Origin: Eudromia elegans
Lineage: Eukaryota > Chordata > Aves > Tinamiformes > Tinamidae
Length of the DNA: 64,000 nucleotides
Assembly (NCBI GenBank): GCA_003342815.1
Contig: PTEX01000135.1
Span: 186,001 to 250,000 of the forward strand
Direction: 5' to 3'
The notes below the pieces were generated by a model. The model did not search any database, was not told the origin of the DNA, and saw only the letters and a program-made list of their open reading frames with translations. Positions 50,601 through 61,582 of this stretch are shown piece by piece (positions within the stretch are counted from its first letter, which is position 1; each line of letters begins with the position of its first letter). The position numbers and the translations under genes were made by a program.

Positions 50601-53600
50601 AAACTGCTTGGGAAAACTTGGTACCACTTTCATTTCAGTAGTGGAAAATCAGCTCTGCTACCAGTGAAATCCATTACTCCAGTTTCTTAAAAAAACAAAA
50701 CTGCAGAGAAATGAGCTACCAAGTCATCTCTCTCCTAAAGTCTTCTCTGAGTGAGTGGAATCCAAATTTTGCTTCAATGAAGCATGATTAAAGACACCTT
50801 TGCAAATTAGAATGGCTGGGTTTTTCCTCTTTAAGCATACTTCTCCTGCATACGTAGAATCCCAGCACTTAATGCTATTGTCTTCAAAGCACTGACACCC
50901 ATTGCTCTAATTGCCCTGCACTGCTTTAGAAGAAACTGGAAAGCAGAAAATACAGACACAAAATGAGGTTGCTGCAGCCACCTCATTGGGTCTTACTGCC
51001 CTGGGTTCTACAGAGAGCTGCAACAGCAACACAACCCAGAAGGGATTCCCTAGATCACGATGCTCATCCTGTTTCCTCTTACTTGGCCTTTCACCCCAGT
51101 AGGAAGGGATGCTAGCAGTGGTGCTGAATCAGGTGCCATTAAGAGCTAATTGCCAAATGTGCTAATTGCCAAATAACAAGGATGGTCCACCAAAGTGCCA
51201 GTGGTCTGCTTTCCTTCCTCCGCCACAACAGAATGAGAAGAGCATCAAGTCTTTTATTGACAGGAGTTTTAAATACGAGTGCTAAGGGAGGCTGTGGCAA
51301 GTACTGACATATGTGTGAAAAGGTCTGCAGTATAAAACTCCACATTTTGAAGGTCTCCCTACTTAAAGAAAATCTCCCTGCTTAAATGAGCCAGGTTTTG
51401 CTTAGTTTTATTGGGAAAAAAAAAAAAAGCAAGCTAGTGTAACTTTGACATTTTAGAGGAATAGAACCTTTTCCTATACAGATTGAACACAACCACTGAA
51501 AATAACTCAAGATCCAAACAAAAGTGAAAAAGACACAACTCCAAAGACCAGTTTCAAAGAGCTGGCCTAAGTAGAAATGAAGGTAGCATCTGACCTCCAG
51601 AACAGACAGATTTATTCTAAAATATCACAGTTTTCAGTTTCACAAGCGTAGTTATGTGAAGTTCCTAAAACCACAGGGGTGGACGTTCAAGTCCTGATAC
51701 ACTGGAGTGCAACAGTCGGTTGCACTACTCAACCTACTGCACTCTTATAAAGCTTTACCTGTAGAGCAGAGGTGGCATCTCCGCCTGCACATAACAATTA
51801 CTGTGACATCTTGTATAAATAGGAAATAGCTCTTAAAACAAGCTGTAAAACTAAAGAGTTCCTACAGCTGATAAGCCCAGTACTACAATAATTGCAAGCT
51901 CCAGAAGAGTGTGTTAGATGAGTGGACAGTGAGGTGGATTAGGAACTGGCTAAATGACAGGGCCCAGAGAGTAGTAATCAGCGGTGCCGAGTCCAGCTGG
52001 AGGCCTGTGGATAGTGGTGTCCCCCAGGGGTCAGTCCTTGGTCCGGTCCTGTTCAATTTATTCATTAACGACCTAGATGAAGGGATGGAGTGCTCCCTCA
52101 GCAAGTTTGCTGATGATACTAAGCTGGGAGGAATAGCTGACAGCCCTGAGGGCTGTGCTGCCATCCAGAGGGACCTGGACAGACTGGACAGCTGGGCGGC
52201 GAGTAACCTCATGAAGTTCAACAAGGGCAAGTGTAGGGTCCTGCACCTGGGGAGGAATAACCCCAGACATGCCTACAGGCTGGGGACCGACCTCCTGGAG
52301 AGCAGCCCCACAGAGAGGGACCTGGGCGTCATGGTGGACGACAAGTTGACCATGAGGCAGCAGGGTGCCCTCGTGGCCAAGAAGGCCAATGGGATCTTGG
52401 GGTGCATTAAGCAGAGCGTCTCCAGCAGGTCGAGGGAGGTGATTCTGCCCCTCTACTCAGCCCTGGTGAGGCCGCACCTCGAGTACTGTGTGCAGTTCTG
52501 GGCTCCCCAGTGCAGGAGGGACGTGGAGCTGCTGGAGAGAGTCCAGCGCAGGGCCACGAAGATGATTAGGGGTCTGGAACATCTGCCCTATGAGGAAAGG
52601 CTGAGAGAGCTGGGCCTCTTCAGCCTGGAGAAGAGAAGACTGAGAGGGGATCTGATCAATGTATATAAATATCTCAAGAAAGGGAGTGAGGAGGAGGGAG
52701 CTGGCCTCTTCTCAGTGGTGGCTAGTGATAGAACTAGGGGAAATGGCCAAAAATTGAGGCACCAAAAGTTCCACAGGAACTTGAGGAAGAATTTCTTAAT
52801 GGTGAGGGTGACAGAGCCCTGGAACAGGCTGCCCAGAGAGGTGGTGGAGTCTCCTTCTCTGGAGATCTTCAAAACCCGCCTGGACATCACCCTGTGCCAC
52901 ATGCTCTAGGGGACCCTGCGTGTGCAGGGGGGTTGGACTAGATGACCTCTACAGGTCCCTTCCAACCCTAGCCATTCTATGATTCTATGATTTCATTAGC
53001 AATAACAAACAAAACATATATTTGAAAAATATTTTATTATCTAAAGCACTAATTAAACAGCTTAAATGTATCATATAGAAGTTGTGCTTGATGGAGAAAA
53101 TCTAGTTCACACAATTAACTTCAGACTTGTAGTGCAATTTGTAATCACCATCCGCAGGTGATAACGATTTTGCCATATTATTTTTGTGTCCCTTTTCCTT
53201 TCTTGATATAAAACGAGGTGATACATCTATGTATTTACTATACTGGTGAAAAACACAGACATAACTTGCTAAAATAATTAAATTTAAAAAATTAATTAAG
53301 ATGAGGAAGACTATCTGGGCATCATGGAGCATGTTTCTTTATCTATCATGCATCTCTGAGTCTTACCAGTCCTGTTTACTGTGTGCTGTACTGATGGTCT
53401 TGTACCAAACAATCTTTAATGATTAAAACCTGAGAATTCTGATATAAAATTTATTTTTGACTTGCTAAAGAATTCCTCACTGTAGGCCTGGTGTAAACCT
53501 GCCAGGACCAAACTAAAATCTCTAAACATATAATCTTGCTCCTTAAAATACAACTTTATCATAAGGCTCAAAAATTATCTCCTTTTAATTTCAAGCACAA

Positions 53601-56600
53601 TGGTACCTACATATTTGCTTCCCTTCCTGAAGAGTGGGGAAAATTACTATGAGGAAGAGCTGTCAATAGCTACCTTGAAAAGAAAAAAAAGTGAGGTCAA
53701 AAAATGCAGGTATAAAAGAGCTCCTAAAAACCTAAAAATTTTACAATAGCTATTTTATAACTGATCAAAACAGGTGCAAATCTGGGACAGATGAGTGAGT
53801 AAGAAAATGAAAACCCGCTTTAAATGCCTCCAATGCACTGGACCAGATTCATACCCGGTGCAACTGGCCTGTTACACAAGTGCAGCCCTTGCTAATTTGG
53901 GATATGGATGTGCCACTGTTCACACTCGGCACATTTTGACAACGAAGGCCGATGAGATGTTCCCAGTAGGTGAATATATATTTGCTCCATTAGGAGGGAC
54001 AGATTCACGGTTGCTTTTATTAAATGAACTGAAGTTCCTGAAGATCAGGGAATTCTCCCATATGTAAAGCCAGGACAAGGTTTACCAGAGAGACTCTCCA
54101 GGACATCCTGCAGTGCAGAAGGCACAAAAGGGGGTTGCAGAGAGACTCCCCACGTCCAGACCCCCAGCAGCAGTAAGTTCTGGCGCTGCTCCAGTTCGCT
54201 GCCTGCCCTGCAGATGCCTGCACATGGACTGATGGAGCAGAAGTGGACACGTGTCCCTCCTGCAGAGCTGCTGTGCAAAGGGAAAGAGCCACCACCACCC
54301 ACACCAGTCATAGACATGATCACAGACTGTCCTCCTTGCCACTGGGGTACCCAGCTAGAAACTTTGGCTGTTATCTGCAGCAGGCCTAAGCATACAAGGC
54401 TGAATTTGCAGTCAGTGGGAAACGTGTAACACTATATATAGAGTCAGCTAATCTCCGTAACTGAGCCAAAAACACTGCAAAATGGGCACTCAGATTAAAT
54501 GGACCGTATAAGCCTCATCTTACTGTGCCTCAGCCCCAGCTGCGTCAAACAGGGATAACACCACCTTGTCACCGCAGGACGAGGCTGCAAGTAAATTCAC
54601 TTTATTTGTGAACTGCTTAAATGCTAAACAGTGAGCTTGCCTATCCTCCTCGTTCTGGAAGGGAAAGTAACTTATTTTAGGCTGTCATTTCTTATCCTCC
54701 ATCCTCCTCGCTGGCCAGGAATGTCCTTCTCCCGTGATTTTTCAGGCAAGCCTCTCTATGAGCTGTGGCTACAGCCGCCCAAGGGAGCTCCTTGGACCAC
54801 AATCCCTGCTCATCCCTGGCACTGCGCTGTCCAAACACTGTCTGCAAGCAGAAGGCAGCCCAAAAGCTTGAAGGCCGATTTTTGTGACTATATACAATGA
54901 CCATGTTGATTTTGTTAAAAAGCACCATTCCAGAACAGGACCAGGCTCCTGCTTTCTAGCGGTGCAGAAATATTTTGTACGGTGACACTGCGTTTTCACT
55001 ACATTTTTGCAAGAAGGGAGAGCCATTTTTAACTGTGCTTTAGAATAAGCTCATTTGGAATTCAGAAGTTTGCTCTGTTTGCAACAGTATTATTCCAACA
55101 GTTATTGACCTTTTTTTTCATCAGAATTTGAACACAAATTAGAGATTATAACTCTAATTAAACAGCTAAGCTACAACAACTCATCCACTTCTCCCTCACA
55201 TTTTATTTCATCAGACTATTGCCTATATTTTAAATTCCCTTTGCTGAAATGAATCACTCTTTGGATCTGGAAGCATAGTTGTTCCATCCATTTATTCACT
55301 CAAATTGACTTCTGGAGATGAGAGAACACCATTTGAAAATAGAAAGAAAAATCATGTCCTAGATTGCTTTTCTATTGCCAGCCAACACAGGCTCTTTTCT
55401 GCCTCACAGCACTCAATCTCCCACCCGGAGAGTTGCACCACGCCATAGAAGAGCTTGTGCTTTTTCCCTTAGGCTGAAAGGATTTTCATATGTTTCAGGA
55501 AAGCACGATTACGTGTGTAAGTCTTTAGTTCTGAATTATTCTTAAGAAATTTTAAATCACAAAAGGCCTACCTGTGCCTCTCCTCATCTCTCAGCATCAT
55601 TTTCATTAGTTAACCATAGCAATAGAGCTCTTTATGGTGCACTGCACGGTGTAAGAATTAATGGAGACAAGTTCTGACCTGCTTCTTTGCCAGGACTGAC
55701 GCTGTTGCTGGCCAACTGTGGCAGAACAGCAGGGGCCTGTGGGTGGCTGCAGGGGACCGTACGCTCCATCTCCCGAGGTGGCCCCAGAGCCACCTTGTGC
55801 CCATCAGACTAGTAACGCAAGGGACACACTGACCCTCACAAGCTGGGAGCAACCTGGGCTCAAGGGTGACCTGCCATTCCCTCGAGCCGGCAATGAAGAT
55901 GCGTTCACCAGTCTGAATGTGAGCAACGTGCCCCTTGCACAGGCGTCCCACAGCGTGCAATGGAGCCCAGAGCCCGAGTTTACACTCTTTTAGAATTACT
56001 CTCATTTTTGTGCTTTCCCATTTTGTAAGGCCTTGCAAATTCCTTGCAAAGTAGGATACACACAAGTGCCAACGAGATTGAAAGCCCTGAAGGGCTGGAA
56101 AGATGTGGGGCACTACCAGAAGTGGATTCCAGAAGGAGAAGTCCTGAAGACCTACCAGACAGCCCAGCCCAGCAACCTTGCAAGGACACAAGGAATTAAG
56201 GGCAACTTCCAACCTCCACCAAAGGCAGCTCCTCCTCAGGGCTGCATGTGGGAGTATCTGGGGACAATCCCTACAAACAGGCCAATATGTGGCTAAAGCC
56301 ACACGGATGTGGTTTGAATGAACACACATGGATGTGGTTTCTACAAGAAATGCCTTGTAGAAATGGTGCCTAAAGAGAAGCTATGAGGTTTCACTGGAGA
56401 TGCCAAGAAGGAGAAACACCATTGCATGGAGGAATGCAACCCAAACTGAGCAAATAGAGCCAGGCCTGGAGCTAATTACAATGCACAAAGAATCAAGATC
56501 ACCAGAATCCCATATATATGATGGCAACCATCATTCAGAAACACACTGTGTGTGTGACAAACCATCTACTAACAGTTTATGACTCCATTTTATAGTGGGG

Positions 56601-59600
56601 GGTTTCATTTTATAGTGGGGGGTTTCATCATTTAATAAGTTATAAATAAGTACACATAACAAGACATTGAAACAGGGATTTCTGAAAGCAGCTTATTTTT
56701 TTCTCAAAGATGAGAGCATTTAAAAATATATTAATCTAATGCTTTACAGATTTAAAAAGGCAGATAATGGTTTCAAGGGCTAAACACTTAAAATTTGAAT
56801 TTGTAATAGAGTCATTTGCTTTTTCAGTGAATCCAGCAAATTACTTCATTTACAAGTTATACGAATGCTCCAATGTCATTATCTGTTGTATCTCCCACCC
56901 AGATGGAGGTGGGAGAGAGCCCAAGGCTCGCTGACACTTTCCATTATAAGAGCTCGTTTTCAGTAGAAGCTTAATCATTTTGGTAAAAAAAAAAATCCTA
57001 TAGTGGGTGTTTTCCTTGGGGCACTCTGTAATTTAAAATAGTTCTGCTGCTTTGGAGAAAAGGAGACAGAAAACTTGTGACTGCCCATTTTAAAAAAAAG
57101 TGTTTTTCTGAGAAGCTCCTTCCCCCCATCCTTGAGCGTGTTCTATTTTAGATTACACGTGGAGAAATAGTCTGAGATGAGTGAATTGTCCCACTTCATT
57201 TAGTCTCTCCTCATAAAGATGTTCTGCACCACTCACCCCTGTTGCTGATCATCCATATACTGTTTCCACAAGATTTACAGCATCTTTTTGAGATGATGGA
57301 CCTAAACAATTAGGGCCACAGAAGAAGTGTATGTGGGGTTATATGGAGGAGTGGGGAAAAAGGCCAGTTCAAGGGAAAGCAATCGAATGCTCCTCTCTAA
57401 AAAAGAGATTCTTTACCCATTTCTACTGCAAACATTTTCATATCGTCCTGGTCACATTGCTTAGAGCCAGCTTTTCACAAGTGATCACTATTTTTACACA
57501 GCACATTTTCTGAGTATGTAATGTGGGAACTGAAGCCAGAATCCGTATAACTGCTGAATGTTAACAAGTGCATCCTGATTATGCTTTCAAAACAGGAGAG
57601 GCTATAAACATTTCCAAATACTCTGGAAAATCAGCTCCTATATGTTTCAGGATAGGCAACCCAAATGGATGGCTACTGGCGACAATGTTGGCTTTAATCT
57701 TTGTACATTGGTGCTAGGGAGAACACAGCCGAGAACAACTCTGAACAAAACACCCCAAATGTGGCAGAGGGCCATTCATCAGATGTGGACAATAAAAATA
57801 ATCACCCAGTTGATGAATGTAGCTGAGGGCTTGCAGAAAATGGAATAAAAGGCCTTATAGGACTGTATTACTATGCACTGACTCAAATCTATATGGACAT
57901 TCTTAATGCTCAACCTATCAGAGCTTGTTTTGGCAACTCGTATCATTTTAGATACAAAGATTATATAGCTTAAATACTAACAAATGAACAGTGGGAGGGA
58001 GTTCTTTTGGGAACACGGACTGAAACACTTACTTTGTTCCTTTTTCTGGCTGAGGGCATTCAATAATCATGATATAGCCTTTTGTTTGAAACTCTCTTGA
58101 TAACAGGACCAAAAATATGAACTACCAATTAGTGCCATTACAGTAGCTCAGGCCAATTGCACTTGAGGAGAACAGCTCATGCCAGCTGTGAACCAAGCAG
58201 GTGCTGGGGAAAAATACCTAGCTATGGTTAGCTCATATCTGTCATACATTTCTGGTTTAAGTAAAGCTCTGAAAAAACCCCACTGTGCCCATGTGGGAAT
58301 TATTAGCAGCTACAGTACAAACGTTATTCACAGTACGTGAAACTTTGGCTCCACTGAAGTGAGAAACATTCACCTACTTGAAAACTATGGAGATTTCACT
58401 CATGCTTTCTATTTGTGATGTTACATGCATGTGTAACCTCTGTGCCTGTCCCTCTCTTCTGCCAAGGACTCTGTTCATTAAACCTATTTTTACTTTTTCT
58501 GCCAGTTATGGGAAGTTCTTTTAAATCCCGTGCTGCTATGCATTTCATTTACAGGACTTTCCTCTTAGGATAAATAACAAGATTCATAATGCAGTGGGGC
58601 CCGCAGGTACCACGAGCTTTTTGGTTTTGCTTCTATTTTTTTTAAAAAAAAATTGAAATCAGAAATGTGCTATGGCAGTTAAAAGCATAGCATACATTCA
58701 AGACACAACAGAAAGGCTTCGTGGAGGAGCTTGTTCAAGCCCTCCGGTCTTCCTCTAAAGTCTCGGATTGTCAGCTGTGCCATAGCTTGTCAATGTGACA
58801 GATGCAATAACCTAGGAAGCGACACTGAAAGGAACAAGGAGAAAAAGACTCTAGGCAAATAAGTGACAAATGAGAATCTAGGCAAATAAGTGTCAAGTAA
58901 GCTGCCTACAAGTATCCATACTCAAAGAAAAAGCATATTATCTTACATTAGGTTACACAGACAAAATGAGATTTACTGAATGCCGATTTTTCTCATTAGG
59001 ATACCAAAGAATACAGAGGGAACGTCAGAAATGGAGACAGCCTTAGCGTCTAAGTCTCTACTTGAGTATCCTCTTAAGCTTAATGGAAATGTAAATATAA
59101 AACATTCATTGCAATAAAAGTCTCTTGAGATAGAGCCTAAATAACATGATTAGTTTGGAAAATGCTTCATAAATCCTAACTCCAATAACCTCTGTTAGCA
59201 TAAAGGCTCCATCTCATTACGACTTTCTAACAGAGCCTTGTTAATTCTCACTTCACTAATCTGCGACCTTGAAAACTCCCTCTGCACATTTCAGTGAAGC
59301 CTTGACAGCAGGCTGCCACAGCGAGGTATTCTAGCATGGGGCTACGTTTGACAGAATATGCAAAAAACACTCACTAGTGCTATTTAAAACAATGTGCCAA
59401 AGTGTGACTGAACTACATAAGATACCTTTCATAAATCCGCATCCTGCATTTTTATTTTAGCATTCTAAACCAAGCACCATAATCTATGTATTAATTAATT
59501 AATTATATTGAATCTTTTTCAAGGATGCTTCCTGTCAATGATACGAATAAATGAAGTTCTGAGTTATGTGTATTCCTCCAGACATATCTTTGATACCAAG

Positions 59601-61582
59601 TATCTGATTTTGGAATTAGACCAAACTGATTTTAAGGCTTTTGGGCTGCTATTAGCAGTAAAAATCTTACAGTGCACACACATACACACACACACACACA
59701 TTTAAGTAGAGCCTTATAGCTGGTTATCTGCTGATACCAGTGATGTGGTTGCAGAATCTGCAGATGATTTGCACAAACCTAAATGTTCTTATAAGATAGT
59801 ATAAAAAGTTCTTCCTATTTTGTTCAGTCCTGAAAACTAGTTTTGTCTCTACTTCCCTTGAACATATTTTGAAACATTAATAACACCCTCTTGATGTAAA
59901 CATACCTTAAAACATGATCTTTATCATTTCTGTGACTAGGCAGAGGGGAATTCCTGTCATTTCCTCATCAAAAGGAAGCTACTGCTCGCATTTAGGTATT
60001 AAAATCTGAGTTGTTGGTCATTTCACTACTATGGTTATAAGACCAAGAGAACAAAATATGCTTACCATTATGCAATAACCACTTGTACCAATTTTTTAAT
60101 AATATGGCACTGTAGTACTATGGAAAACCATAGAATTTTCAGGCCAAGCAGCTCCATGCACAACACCACGTGCTCTATATTTAATTCCTTTTTGTTATTA
60201 GTCTTTACGACAACAGGGATAATATAGGTCCATCACTGCAACACATAGCTAGATTTTGTTGGTATCTCCCCTCCACTCCCTAAGAGCCCGTATCCAGACA
60301 CATTTCTATATGTACCCATGTATACCCATCTCTGTGCAGATTGCCAGCTAGAGCCCTAATAGATTTGGTACCGGTGTGGCCAACCACCTCAGGGAGCAGA
60401 ATACAGGGACAACAGAGGGAACAGAGCAACTCAGAGGCATCTGTTCCCCATGCCAGTAAAGACTTTGGTGAAGGTGGAAATTGTTTGTCCTTTAAATTTG
60501 CGGCATGATACCGTGTACATAGGCCTTCTGTACATCACTTTTGGAAAGAACACTCCTAAAACCTAGAAGCTGCTCCTATGTCTAAGGGGCAGATCTGTGC
60601 TGCGCTGGAAACAGCAGCAGTGAGGAAGCACTGGAGCCGTCCAGACATCAGGGGCAGCCCCTGGTACAGGGGAGGCTGAACTCTGTCCTGGGTGATCCAC
60701 CATTTACTACAAAACAAAATAAATAAAAATGTTTTCTTCTCTAAGAGATAGAGTTCTGCAGGTCAACATTTTAAGCTCTTGTCTATCCCAAGCATTGAGA
60801 GTGCATCTAGTAAATATCTCCAGCTGGAAAGTTGGATGTGCATGTCATGCATATTAGTTTCCATTAGTATGCATTATATGTGCATGTGCATGTATATTAG
60901 TTTATATAAAAATAAATGAAAGGAGACTGAGGAGTTCTTTTCCTTCCCACACCACAGAGATGCAACCAGTTCTGCAGAGCAGAAGCAAAAAGTCTCCCTT
61001 ATTCTACTCATAGGATCTCACTTTAACAAAGTAGCAATGCTAGATACTTTCTGCCTTCAGAGCTCACATTTCTTGAGCACCAATAATATTGTTATTCCCG
61101 TCAAAGTTACAAACCTTTGAAGTCATGAAGTTTTCAAAATATGTTGATTGTGTTTTAATTCTTACCCCACTTGAAAACATGCATGGCCAATACTTCAACC
61201 CTTAAGATGCTTTTCAAGTGATGTTTGCAGACTGATACAACTTTAGGTATTTTAAAAGAAGGTTAAAAAAAAAAAGAGAAGGAAGTAAAAAGCAACTAAG
61301 CTTTAATTTAATAATTAAAGGACAATCTAGAAAATGAACATACCAATAGCCATCATGTAATCCCAGCGATCTATGAGGCACATATTGAAGATCAGGTGGT
61401 CAGATGTTTGCCCTTGGCCAATGAGTGGAATGTTTCTCTCCAAATTCTGGCTTATTGCAGAAGTCCAGCCAACGAGAAACCAAAAGACTATCAGGAGAAT
61501 TACAGCCAGCATCCTCATCACTCGTCCACCCGTCATGTATGGAATACGCTGAGCAGTTCGGGACAGGAACACCTTCAAAACC
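40241..61582 (-). CDS. GPR158: GPR158 (metabotropic glycine receptor), 3' half, five exons joined
   Basis: Spliced coding sequence is complement(join(40241..41695,42458..42604,44822..44927,49040..49178,61344..61582)), about 695 residues plus stop. I recognise it from the TM4-TM7 block, the [19 protein letters not shown] tail segment, and two exact VCPWE motifs plus a TPWE variant in the distal tail. Known for the family: GPR158 is a neuronal class C-like orphan receptor that dimerises, binds the RGS7-Gbeta5 complex through its cytoplasmic side, and has been described as a glycine receptor at the plasma membrane. Phases across the four junctions are 1, 2, 0 and 0 and agree throughout. The N-terminal ectodomain, TM1-TM3 and the promoter are outside the window, upstream of base 64000. 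Oddities are one GC donor and an early stop. GPR179 is the paralogue, but the TM and tail residues match GPR158 much better. Confidence 0.96.
41696..42457 (-). other. GPR158 last intron (762 bp), nothing else seen
   Basis: GT-AG intron between the membrane-proximal tail exon and the last exon, phase 0. It contains AT-rich sequence with no repeat family or open frame that I recognise. Confidence 0.9.
42458..42604 (-). CDS. GPR158: GPR158 exon: membrane-proximal cytoplasmic tail
   Basis: This 147-bp exon is exactly 49 codons, phase 0 at both ends, with acceptor TTATTGCAG (intron ends 42605) and donor CGG|GTACAT (intron starts 42457). It encodes the segment starting [19 protein letters not shown] and ending SLDPEDIR. 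The segment is acidic and rich in Ser and Asn, has no hydrophobic stretch, and lies just after TM7 on the cytoplasmic side. Being 49 whole codons, it could be skipped without a frameshift, but its strong conservation in the family argues for constitutive inclusion. The membrane-proximal tail is the part of GPR158 reported to form a helix or coiled coil near the RGS7 interface (family knowledge). Confidence 0.95.
42605..44821 (-). other. GPR158 intron (2.2 kb), phase 0
   Basis: GT-AG intron between the TM7 exon and the membrane-proximal tail exon. The part around 43900-44300 is more GC-rich and carries open frames of up to 171 codons on the plus strand, with no recognisable family and no splice logic. 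I treat them as chance frames. No repeat element was recognised. Confidence 0.88.
44822..44927 (-). CDS. GPR158: GPR158 exon: end of TM6, extracellular loop 3 and TM7
   Basis: This 106-bp exon has acceptor TCTGTTTTCAG (intron ends 44928) and donor AAG|GTATTC (intron starts 44821). Its first base A completes Arg, followed by 35 whole codons. It encodes [12 protein letters not shown] (end of TM6 and extracellular loop 3) and TM7, [20 protein letters not shown], ending LIPK. TM7 of this receptor family lacks the rhodopsin NPxxY motif, and none is seen here. The exon joins in phase 0 to the FSHSSNN exon. Relative to the mammalian sequence as I remember it, only conservative changes are present (for example V to I near the start), as expected of a functional, constrained receptor. 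Confidence 0.95.
46446..46464 (+). repeat. (TG)n dinucleotide repeat at CR1 5' edge
   Basis: A TG tract with interruptions ends within a few bases of the first recognisable CR1 sequence. Confidence 0.85.
46467..47032 (+). mobile_element. CR1 LINE, old, internally deleted and frameshifted
   Basis: A second CR1 fragment on the plus strand. The F-A-D-D-T-R-L box is at 46525-46545, followed by [20 protein letters not shown]. The frame then shifts by one for [18 protein letters not shown] (to about 46790) and shifts back for a C-terminal block with [18 protein letters not shown]. Compared with the intact copy at 51911, about 360-370 bp are missing near 46797-46803. The 3' end shows a decayed tail (CCATTCTGTGATTCCG). 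It lies in the 4.1-kb GPR158 intron, antisense to the gene, with a TG repeat against its 5' edge. Confidence 0.9.
48738..48831 (-). other. Candidate alternative (poison) exon inside GPR158 intron
   Basis: On the minus strand this 94-nt segment is bounded by TAATTTCAG and CAG|GTAAGAGT, a near-perfect donor. Entering in phase 2 from the TM5 exon gives 31 open codons containing [20 protein letters not shown]. Because 94 is not a multiple of 3, the TM7 exon would then be read out of frame and reach a TGA within about 10 codons. The segment is not part of the GPR158 protein I know, and chance remains the simplest explanation. Confidence 0.2.
49040..49178 (-). CDS. GPR158: GPR158 exon: TM5, intracellular loop 3, start of TM6
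   Basis: This 139-bp exon has no long open-frame signature of its own and was found by translating around the motif [16 protein letters not shown]. Acceptor is TTCTCACAG (intron ends 49179). The exon begins with CT, completing the Ala codon whose G ends the previous exon. It encodes TM5 ([17 protein letters not shown]), a short loop 3 ([16 protein letters not shown]) and the start of TM6 ([10 protein letters not shown]). It ends in AG, the first two bases of an Arg codon that the next exon completes with A. The donor is AG|GCAAGT, a GC donor. Every alternative GT nearby breaks the phase and would add residues absent from the family. Confidence 0.95.
51911..52909 (+). CDS. CR1 ORF2 C-terminal fragment (reverse transcriptase)
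   Basis: An open frame of 332 codons plus stop encodes the second half of the CR1 pol protein, which reverse-transcribes the LINE RNA at a nicked target. Visible motifs are [11 protein letters not shown] at residues 35-45, the catalytic F-A-D-D box at residues 66-69 (52106-52117), and the [12 protein letters not shown] thumb-side block near 106-117. A Cys/Arg-rich C-terminal part follows with [15 protein letters not shown] and [15 protein letters not shown]. The endonuclease domain and the first half of the reverse transcriptase are missing. There is no proper start (the first codon is GTG at the truncation point) and no promoter, so it is not expected to be expressed as a functional protein. 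Uninterrupted coding here reflects recent insertion. Confidence 0.9.
   Translation: MLDEWTVRWIRNWLNDRAQRVVISGAESSWRPVDSGVPQGSVLGPVLFNLFINDLDEGMECSLSKFADDTKLGGIADSPEGCAAIQRDLDRLDSWAASNLMKFNKGKCRVLHLGRNNPRHAYRLGTDLLESSPTERDLGVMVDDKLTMRQQGALVAKKANGILGCIKQSVSSRSREVILPLYSALVRPHLEYCVQFWAPQCRRDVELLERVQRRATKMIRGLEHLPYEERLRELGLFSLEKRRLRGDLINVYKYLKKGSEEEGAGLFSVVASDRTRGNGQKLRHQKFHRNLRKNFLMVRVTEPWNRLPREVVESPSLEIFKTRLDITLCHML
51911..52991 (+). mobile_element. CR1 LINE, 5'-truncated, recent insertion
   Basis: Chicken-repeat-1 non-LTR retrotransposon, about 1.08 kb of its 3' end. It starts abruptly inside the reverse-transcriptase domain at LDEWTVRWI, as expected for 5' truncation during target-primed reverse transcription. 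It ends with the family's tail at 52971-52991 (CATTCTATGATTCTATGATT). The coding part is uninterrupted, so the copy is young compared with the decayed CR1 at 46467. It lies in the 12-kb GPR158 intron, antisense to the gene. Its higher GC content differs sharply from the surrounding intron. Confidence 0.95.
56586..56625 (+). repeat. Perfect 20-bp tandem duplication
   Basis: The unit CATTTTATAGTGGGGGGTTT occurs twice in direct succession, followed by a partial third copy (CAT). It lies in the GPR158 12-kb intron. Confidence 0.95.
58850..58892 (+). repeat. 16-bp direct repeat, period 27
   Basis: TCTAGGCAAATAAGTG occurs at 58850-58865 and 58877-58892; the two copies are identical, and the sequence between them is related to neither. 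Confidence 0.9.
59675..59700 (+). repeat. (CA)n dinucleotide repeat
   Basis: 26 bp of CA with one T interruption, inside the GPR158 12-kb intron. Confidence 0.95.
61344..61582 (-). CDS. GPR158: GPR158 exon: intracellular loop 2, TM4 and extracellular loop 2
   Basis: This 239-bp exon has acceptor TTTTCCAG at its 5' side (intron ends at 61583) and donor G|GTATGT at its 3' side (intron starts at 61343). The first base completes a split Arg codon and the last base opens a split Ala codon (phases 2 and 1). It encodes [20 protein letters not shown], the loop after TM3, then a hydrophobic TM4 containing [17 protein letters not shown]. The second extracellular loop follows, with the [11 protein letters not shown] motif; its Cys is the one expected to pair with TM3 in class C receptors (family knowledge). 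The next exon lies about 12.2 kb away. The exon carrying TM1-TM3 was not found between 61600 and 64000, so it must lie further upstream. Confidence 0.96.

Larger units (their letters stand above)
49179..61343 (-). other. GPR158 large intron (12.2 kb)
   Basis: GT-AG intron, phase 1, between the TM4 and TM5 exons. It carries a young CR1 (51911-52991), a 20-bp tandem duplication (56586-56625), a spaced duplication (58850-58892), a CA repeat (59675-59700) and an unexplained 223-codon open frame on the gene's strand at 56329-55658. The remainder (49200-51900, 53000-55650, 56630-58840, 59710-61340) is AT-rich intronic sequence in which I recognise no gene or repeat. Confidence 0.9.
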
